Part shown: positions 7,459-12,116 of the stretch, in pieces
Layout of the letters: every line of letters begins with the position of its first letter
Position numbering within the stretch: the stretch's first letter is position 1
Source of the DNA: Candidatus Krumholzibacteriota bacterium
GTDB lineage: Bacteria; Krumholzibacteriota; Krumholzibacteriia; Krumholzibacteriales; Krumholzibacteriaceae
Length of the DNA: 12,116 nt
NCBI GenBank assembly: GCA_030613345.1
Contig: JAUWMD010000047.1
Span: forward strand, 1-12,116
Reading direction: 5' to 3'
Notes under the pieces: model-generated
What the model saw: only the letters and a program-made list of their open reading frames with translations
What the model was told of the DNA's origin: nothing
Database searches by the model: none
Made by a program: the position numbers and the translations under genes

Positions 7459-7468
7459 GAAACGTTTC
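7459..7468. repeat. 10-bp perfect palindrome in the operon leader
   Basis: GAAACGTTTC is a perfect dyad 30 bp upstream of the acyltransferase start, in the predicted untranslated leader. It could be part of an operator, but it is short enough to occur by chance. Confidence 0.3.
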
Positions 7469-7494
7469 ATCTCACGTAACACGCTGAAAAACAA

Positions 7495-7509
7495 GGTAAG
7501 TAACTTACC
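7495..7509. repeat. 15-bp perfect palindrome followed by a T-rich run (operator or weak terminator)
   Basis: On the minus strand GGTAAGT and ACTTACC flank a single central T, making a perfect dyad. It sits just downstream of the possible sigma-70 start site, where repressor operators often lie. As RNA it would form a 6-bp stem with a UUA loop, followed by UUGUUUUU at 7494-7487, which resembles a weak intrinsic terminator or attenuator. The stem is AU-rich, so the operator reading is slightly preferred. Confidence 0.45.
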
Positions 7510-7518
7510 GCTCTTCAA

Positions 7519-7547
7519 GGTATAACACAGGCCGGAAGATGATTCAA
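7519..7547 (-). promoter_or_regulatory. Possible sigma-70-type promoter overlapping the sigma-54 site
   Basis: On the minus strand TTGAAT (7547-7542) and TATACC (7524-7519) are separated by 17 bp. Each hexamer matches its consensus at four of six positions. The -35 hexamer begins one base after the TTGC of the -12 element, so the two holoenzymes could not bind at once. A start near 7512 would be expected. The match is modest. Confidence 0.4.
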
Positions 7548-7562
7548 GCAACTAATGTGCCA
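7547..7562 (-). promoter_or_regulatory. Sigma-54 (-24/-12) promoter upstream of the acyltransferase-lpt-rpoN operon
   Basis: The minus strand reads TGGCAC (7562-7557), five bases, then TTGCT (7551-7547). This matches the TGGCAC-N5-TTGC consensus at every core position, with the invariant GG and GC dinucleotides 10 bp apart. The -12 C is at 7548, so transcription should begin near 7536, giving a leader of about 107 nt before the TTG at 7429. It lies in the only sizeable intergenic gap, 55 bp after the upstream stop, in the right orientation, and rpoN is the fourth gene downstream. An AAA+ activator and its upstream binding sites are not identified; they would fall in the end of the preceding gene. 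Confidence 0.75.
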
Positions 7563-7617
7563 TAATATTCAAGAAGTGTTAAATCAGGGAGTTACGGAGG
7601 CATATCCGGGGCCGTTG

Positions 7618-10600
7618 TCAATCTTTCTTTACCCACTTGACCGCGTCGGCGATCACGTAGAGAACCGGCGACTCGTCGGAGAGCTCGACGATCGCCTCGC
7701 CCTCCTCGAAAAAATACCTGCCGAGCAGGTTCCATCCATCTTCGCACTGGTCTGGGAGGAGCACTACCTCGTTCGAGCCGTCCGAATGATGAACGATGTA
7801 ATGATGCTCTACACGGTCCAGACCCTCTTCTTTTCTGCCTCTTTCATTATATCTCCTGAAGGGGTCCAGGATATGGCAATAGACGTCGTATGAACCGTCC
7901 TCGGGAATCTGCGCCCGCCACACCGCTTTCGATCCGCCGTCGCCGGCCCGGATGCAGCGGGCTGACTTGATGTAGGTTCCGAAGAATCCAACGTGAATTA
8001 TCGTACTCCATCTGGCGGGAGGAGACCGACGCAGCCTGCGTATTTCAAACCTGTCGCTTTCGATATCGGGTCCGGTGACAAGCCTGCGCAGGAATCCTCC
8101 CCCCTTACCGCCGACTACCTCGAATTCAGGATCCCGATCGTCAACAAGAACGCATCCTTCTTTGAAATCGCTCATCTCGACAGCCCACTGTCCACGGCGC
8201 TTACCCCCGCACGAACTGCGCACGTCGAGATGCGGCCCCCAGGTAATGCGTGAAGGCACGTTCCTCGAGATCATCGTATGGATCCAGACCGTCAGCGGCT
8301 TGTAATCGACGACAAATTCGATCCTCCGCGACTCTCCCGGCGCCAGAGCTTCTACGGCGACGACAGGATTCTTGACCTTCCGTTTCATGGCTTTTCTGAC
8401 CGCTTGAGGATATTTCAGAGCGGCCGTGATCACGAGCACCCCGCCGACTCCCTCGCGGTTCAGCACATCGAAGCTCAACCTGAAACGTTCCCTGTCTCCG
8501 TCGACGAACTTGCAGCAGTCGAAACTCGAATATACATACCCCGGAATGTCGACGGGATCATTCAAATCGATGAGGATCGACTCCAGTCTGAACCCGAACT
8601 CCGTAGCGAACGACTCGAGCAGCTCAGTTTCTTCTATGGTCCGAAACCTGTTCGATTCGACGAGATCCCGCAGGAATTTCTCCAGAGTTCCTTCCGGTGA
8701 CGCGGCGTCGATGAGATAGTAATGATGGCCCGCCCAGTACCCGATCATGTTGCCGGCCCACCTGAAGTCTTGAGACCTCATGACTGCTTCGAAGAGTTCT
8801 CCCCGCATGATCATCTGGCTTGCGCGCTCTCCGTCGGTGAAGCCGTCGGATGAAAAATCTCTGCGTCGTTCCCGGTTAAGCACGTTCTCTCCCGCCATGT
8901 GCTCGAAAAGCAGTCCGAGGTAAGGATACCGCGATGTCGCGATGCCGGTCACTTGCCTGTAATACATCGGAAAAATATTGTTCCTGTTGTCCGAACACAG
9001 CCCGTAGAGCGAATTCTTGAGATAAAAGCTTATCGAACGCCTGTTGATTTCCTCGAGAGATCTTTTCCTTTTTTCCGCATATTTCCTGTTGTGACCGAGC
9101 GAGACCGGAAGCGATGACAGCCCGAGGATCGAACCTCTCTCACAAACGAGGATGATCTCGGGCTGAACGAATCCGGATCCCGTTTCCCGAAGGGGTCGAT
9201 TGAAAGGCCAGAACGAAGCGGGAACTTCCAGGACTGTGAATCTTCTGAAAGGATAAGTGAGGCCGAGTGAGTATTCGAACTTGTCCCGGTTGTACGCGAT
9301 CAGATCCGGCAGTGTATCCGAGGCACTTTCCATCATACCTATCAGATTTTCGCTGCCCGGAGTCGACCAGAGAGAGTACTCCAGCGAATCTATCTCGATC
9401 GTCCTGGTTATGAATTCCCCGATCGCCAGGGTTATGCCCTTAAGAGGATATTCTGGCTCGAACCGGCAGCTTCCGTCTTCGCCGATGGACCTCATCCCCT
9501 GTGAGATTGCCTTCAGTCCCGCTCGAGGATTGACATTTATCCGGAATCCGGAAAAATCCACGTGATCGTCTTCGGGATATCGCGGATCGTACGGAAGTCC
9601 GGGGACGGGATACCACATGGCCTCAGGGACGAGAAGCATGTAATCGTAGCGCAGAGGCGCGAGGTCTCTCGGTACCCTGAAAATACCCTGCCCGGTAAAA
9701 GGCATTTTGAAAATGTCACGAAAAGACAAGGTCGCTGAATGGATCCGTTCGGGCAGGTCGCTGAACATCGCCCGGCATTCCACGATCCCATCATATCTGA
9801 CTTCGATAGTATCCTTCCCGCCGGTCTGCAGGGACTCTGGAGGATAAACTTCGAGGATGTGGAGTCTACGCTCGAAACCGATCTCTCCTGAAGGAGAGGT
9901 AACATCGGACACATTTAATCCGGGATTGAGGGTCAGGATGTACCTGTCAACAGGCGATCCTGACCGGTTTTCCAGGACCACGCGGACAACGCAGTCGATC
10001 GCACGACCCTCCTGATCGACCGAGATGTCATAATCAAGGGGTACGATCCTGGGAACGGGGCGAAGGAGGGAGCTTGCCTCTCTTATATTTTCCCTGAGTT
10101 CTTCTCCTGTCAAAAAGTAATCGGCATACTGTATTCCTGCATAGATGGAGATCGACAGAAGAACAGCGGTGACCACCGATGCTGCCACAGGCGTCAGACG
10201 TCTGCCGGGGGGTCGACGCGAGGTAATCGCGGTCAAACCGACGAGTACCAGCCCCGCAGTGAGATAGAGAAGACGTTGCCACGCTATGAGCTCGGGGAAT
10301 GAAAATCCCGTTATGCTCGAGTAGAGGAGCGGCAATCGGAACGCCGTTATGTCAAAGAGATGGAAATACCTGTCAGCCATCGCGACAGAGAAAAGCACCG
10401 ACGCCGTCACTATCAGCAGGGAAACCATCTGATTTCGCACAATCCTCGAGACGAACATCGACAGACCGGCGATGAAAAAGAAGGCCGGCACCCAGATTAT
10501 CAGTGGATACAACAGGTATCCTGCAGTAAAGACGGTCATCTCCAGGCTGAAAAAGTTGATCCCGATCACGAAGACCATTACCGAGACCGTCATGATCAGG

Positions 10601-10965
10601 AAGGGGATGAACTGCCCCACCAGTTTTCCGATCGCGTAATCTACGTTCGTCCAGGGTCGGACCCTCGCTCCATCGAGCGTTATGAGCTTCCATTCCAGCC
10701 ACGCGGAATTTGTTGCGACCGCCGCGAGAACTATCCCGGAATAGACAGAATACAGGATCGTCATGATCCATGGAGTTGTAGTGTGATTGCTGTAAAAGCC
10801 CATGATCAGGGATATGGCATGCATGTTATGGAATACACTGCTGAGCAGGAACACCGCGAGGAATGCGAGCGGCAGCAGAAAGGCTGTGCGGAAGGTCCAC
10901 CCGCGCATGATGACCTTCGCCTCATAGCGTGCTATGGACCATATCCTGAAGATAGAATCGGACAT
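7618..10965 (-). CDS. ABC-2-type permease fused to a degenerate M1-aminopeptidase-like region and a C-terminal golvesin-like domain
   Basis: This 1115-residue membrane protein starts with a basic amphipathic stretch, then about seven hydrophobic segments (near residues 27-46, 66-86, 118-140, 144-170, 178-197, 232-250 and 258-277), the pattern of an ABC-2 permease plus one extra helix that would put the rest outside the cytoplasm. Residues 305-395 resemble the M1 peptidase N-terminal beta domain (PLDYDISVDQEGRAIDCVVRV). Residues 555-815 resemble its helical catalytic part, including GSGFVQPEIILVCERG at 596-611, but no HExxH is present anywhere, so peptidase activity is unlikely. Residues 925-1115 look like a golvesin C-terminal-type beta domain (VWRAQIPEDGSYDVYCHI; ending IADAVKWV). 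The ATG at 10965 is chosen over the TTG at 10974; neither has a strong ribosome binding site. It lies 35 bp after kdsD. No dedicated ATPase is adjacent. Substrate unknown. Confidence 0.75.
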   Translation of the reverse strand: MSDSIFRIWSIARYEAKVIMRGWTFRTAFLLPLAFLAVFLLSSVFHNMHAISLIMGFYSNHTTTPWIMTILYSVYSGIVLAAVATNSAWLEWKLITLDGARVRPWTNVDYAIGKLVGQFIPFLIMTVSVMVFVIGINFFSLEMTVFTAGYLLYPLIIWVPAFFFIAGLSMFVSRIVRNQMVSLLIVTASVLFSVAMADRYFHLFDITAFRLPLLYSSITGFSFPELIAWQRLLYLTAGLVLVGLTAITSRRPPGRRLTPVAASVVTAVLLSISIYAGIQYADYFLTGEELRENIREASSLLRPVPRIVPLDYDISVDQEGRAIDCVVRVVLENRSGSPVDRYILTLNPGLNVSDVTSPSGEIGFERRLHILEVYPPESLQTGGKDTIEVRYDGIVECRAMFSDLPERIHSATLSFRDIFKMPFTGQGIFRVPRDLAPLRYDYMLLVPEAMWYPVPGLPYDPRYPEDDHVDFSGFRINVNPRAGLKAISQGMRSIGEDGSCRFEPEYPLKGITLAIGEFITRTIEIDSLEYSLWSTPGSENLIGMMESASDTLPDLIAYNRDKFEYSLGLTYPFRRFTVLEVPASFWPFNRPLRETGSGFVQPEIILVCERGSILGLSSLPVSLGHNRKYAEKRKRSLEEINRRSISFYLKNSLYGLCSDNRNNIFPMYYRQVTGIATSRYPYLGLLFEHMAGENVLNRERRRDFSSDGFTDGERASQMIMRGELFEAVMRSQDFRWAGNMIGYWAGHHYYLIDAASPEGTLEKFLRDLVESNRFRTIEETELLESFATEFGFRLESILIDLNDPVDIPGYVYSSFDCCKFVDGDRERFRLSFDVLNREGVGGVLVITAALKYPQAVRKAMKRKVKNPVVAVEALAPGESRRIEFVVDYKPLTVWIHTMISRNVPSRITWGPHLDVRSSCGGKRRGQWAVEMSDFKEGCVLVDDRDPEFEVVGGKGGGFLRRLVTGPDIESDRFEIRRLRRSPPARWSTIIHVGFFGTYIKSARCIRAGDGGSKAVWRAQIPEDGSYDVYCHILDPFRRYNERGRKEEGLDRVEHHYIVHHSDGSNEVVLLPDQCEDGWNLLGRYFFEEGEAIVELSDESPVLYVIADAVKWVKKD

Positions 10966-11000
10966 CTTATCCAATTGTTCGGGGCGGGGTCCTTAAAGTA

Positions 11001-12080
11001 CTACTTCAGCCCGGCACGCAGGATGTCGTGGATGTGGATCAGGCCCTCGAGCTTCCCCTCATCGTCTACGACGAAGAAATGGGTGATCGGTCCCTTTGGA
11101 TTCATCTCCATTTGCTCGAGCGCCTCTACTGCGAGAACCCCGGCACCGGTGGTGAGTGGAGACTTTGTCATCAGGCCCGATACCGGGAGCCCGAGCGCGT
11201 CGGGATTCTTTATCATGATCCTCTTGAGATCGCCGTCCGTAATGATCCCTTTGAGGATACCGTCGCTGTCTGTAACGGCCGTGCATCCGAGATGCTTGTC
11301 AACTATCTCGATCAGGGCGTCTCTCAGGGGTGTCTCCAGGCCGACCGCGGGGACCTGGTCACCGCGGTGCATCAGCTCGCCGACGGTCAGGATCAGTCGC
11401 CTGCCGAGCACGCCGCTCGGATGCAGGCGGGCGAAATCTTCCTTCCCGAAATTCCTCTTCCTGAAGGCCGCCACGGCGAGCGCATCTCCGAGCACCATAG
11501 ATACGGTCGTGCTCGTCGTCGGCACGATGTCCATCGGGCAGGCTTCCTTGCCTGCCGGGATCAGGAGGACGACATCGCTCTCCTTCGCGAGCTTCGATTC
11601 GGGATTGCCTGTAATGGCGATCATCTTCACGCCGATCGCCCGGAGATAGGGCAGGAGCTTGGAGAACTCTTCATCTCCCCCGCTCTTGCTCACCGCGAGG
11701 AAGATATCGTTCTCTTCGACCATACCCATGTCGCCGTGGGCCGCCTCGACGGAGTGGAGAAAGACCGCCGGGGTGCCGGTGCTGCTCAGCGTCGCGGCAA
11801 TCTTCCGGGCGACGAGCCCCGACTTGCCGATGCCGCAGACGATCACCTTGCCGTTGCAGCCGAGGAGCAGCTCGACAGCCTCGCCGAACTGCGGACCTGT
11901 CGAGCGGTGGAGCTCCTCGAGACCTTCGATCTCGATGGCGATCACCTCGCGGCCGAGACCGAGAGCCGCCCCTTTGAGATCCGCGCCGGGTGAATCAGCC
12001 GTATCGAGACACTTATCGGCAGTATTATTTTTATCCTGATTGTTGTTCGATCCCGTTTTTTCAGTCATCCCTGTTCCCAT
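11001..12080 (-). CDS. kdsD: D-arabinose 5-phosphate isomerase (KdsD/KpsF family)
   Basis: The enzyme converts ribulose 5-phosphate to arabinose 5-phosphate, the precursor of Kdo in LPS. The 359-residue protein has a sugar isomerase (SIS) domain at about 45-230 with GIGKSGLVARKIAATLSSTG at 83-102, AAHGDMG with His115, TTST (188-191) and LHPSGVLGRR with His220. Two CBS domains follow (about 233-295 and 303-359), ending VVDDEGKLEGLIHIHDIL. It is some 30 residues longer than the Escherichia coli enzyme because of a polar, asparagine-rich N-terminus. The ATG at 12080 has GAGG 7 nt upstream; an ATG at 12068 is the alternative and has only AGGG directly before it. The gene overlaps the end of the preceding gene, as expected in a Kdo operon. 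kdsC does not follow it. Confidence 0.95.
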   Translation of the reverse strand: MGTGMTEKTGSNNNQDKNNTADKCLDTADSPGADLKGAALGLGREVIAIEIEGLEELHRSTGPQFGEAVELLLGCNGKVIVCGIGKSGLVARKIAATLSSTGTPAVFLHSVEAAHGDMGMVEENDIFLAVSKSGGDEEFSKLLPYLRAIGVKMIAITGNPESKLAKESDVVLLIPAGKEACPMDIVPTTSTTVSMVLGDALAVAAFRKRNFGKEDFARLHPSGVLGRRLILTVGELMHRGDQVPAVGLETPLRDALIEIVDKHLGCTAVTDSDGILKGIITDGDLKRIMIKNPDALGLPVSGLMTKSPLTTGAGVLAVEALEQMEMNPKGPITHFFVVDDEGKLEGLIHIHDILRAGLK

Positions 12081-12116
12081 GGAATATCCTCGACACGTCG
12101 CGGAGCAACCCCTCCA
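12061..12116 (-). CDS. C-terminal end of an upstream gene, possibly Kdo-8-phosphate synthase
   Basis: A frame open from the window edge ends at a TGA at 12063-12061, giving EGLLRDVSRIFHGNRDD. It overlaps the kdsD start, which is typical of coupled genes. The helical tail is compatible with the end of KdsA, and kdsA commonly precedes kdsD, but 17 residues are too few for a homology call. The frame and stop are seen; the identity is inferred from position. Confidence 0.4.
   Translation of the reverse strand, partial: EGLLRDVSRIFHGNRDD

Noticed and set aside
7590..7617. Interrupted inverted repeat (CGGA/TCCG and ACGG/CCGT) just after the fusion gene stop, considered as a terminator.
   Set aside because: Stems are only four base pairs, loops do not nest well and no T-run follows on the minus strand.
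10360..11649. A 429-codon plus-strand open frame spanning the kdsD/fusion-gene junction.
   Set aside because: It crosses two well-supported minus-strand genes and their boundary and has a histidine- and arginine-rich translation typical of a shadow of hydrophobic membrane segments.
11028..11993. A 321-codon plus-strand open frame opposite kdsD.
   Set aside because: kdsD has complete SIS and CBS motifs on the other strand; the antisense frame shows only charged, unstructured composition.
1..12116. CRISPR array, tRNA or rRNA gene, insertion sequence or attachment site.
   Set aside because: No regularly spaced repeats, transposase frames, terminal inverted repeats or structural RNA signatures were seen; coding sequence fills nearly the whole window.

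Overview
The window is a dense block of co-directional genes, all on the minus strand, so transcription runs from high to low coordinates. It encodes Kdo synthesis (arabinose-5-phosphate isomerase), a lipid A-type acyltransferase and the LptC/LptB parts of the LPS export machine, so the host is a Gram-negative (diderm) bacterium. It also encodes HPr kinase/phosphorylase, mannose-family PTS proteins and a long-form hibernation factor. That mix is known from delta-proteobacteria-like and FCB-superphylum lineages and not from the enteric model. The exact phylum cannot be fixed from this sequence. Most genes look moderately to strongly GC-rich.

Layout in transcription order. (1) 12116-12061: the last codons of an upstream gene, possibly kdsA. 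(2) 12080-11001: kdsD. (3) 10965-7618: a 1115-residue fusion of an ABC-2-type permease, a large extracytoplasmic M1-aminopeptidase-like region without a recognisable zinc motif, and a C-terminal golvesin-like beta domain. (4) 7617-7430: the only substantial intergenic region (188 bp). It holds a consensus-quality -24/-12 sigma-54 promoter, an overlapping sigma-70-like promoter and two short palindromes. (5) 7429-5063: a LpxL/HtrB-type acyltransferase, lptC and lptB. (6) 5046-207: rpoN, lipA, hpf, hprK, PTS EIIA(Man) and PTS EIIB(Man). (7) 189-1: the start of a GH57 glycoside hydrolase/glucanotransferase, cut by the window edge.

The block is a variant of the widespread kds-lpt-rpoN-hpf-pts neighbourhood. 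kdsC and lptA are absent from their usual places, lipA sits between rpoN and hpf, and the ptsN/rapZ part is replaced by hprK plus mannose-type EIIA/EIIB without EIIC/EIID. Gaps from 7429 downward are 5-50 bp, or an overlap of 8 bp at lptC/lptB, so those genes are probably one operon. Because the sigma-54 promoter reads into the operon that contains rpoN itself, the sequence suggests sigma-54 autoregulation coupled to envelope assembly, ribosome hibernation, lipoylation and a PTS phosphorelay that ends next to an alpha-glucan enzyme.

The two least expected items are the orphan permease/pseudo-peptidase/golvesin fusion and the sigma-54 promoter with its leader palindromes.
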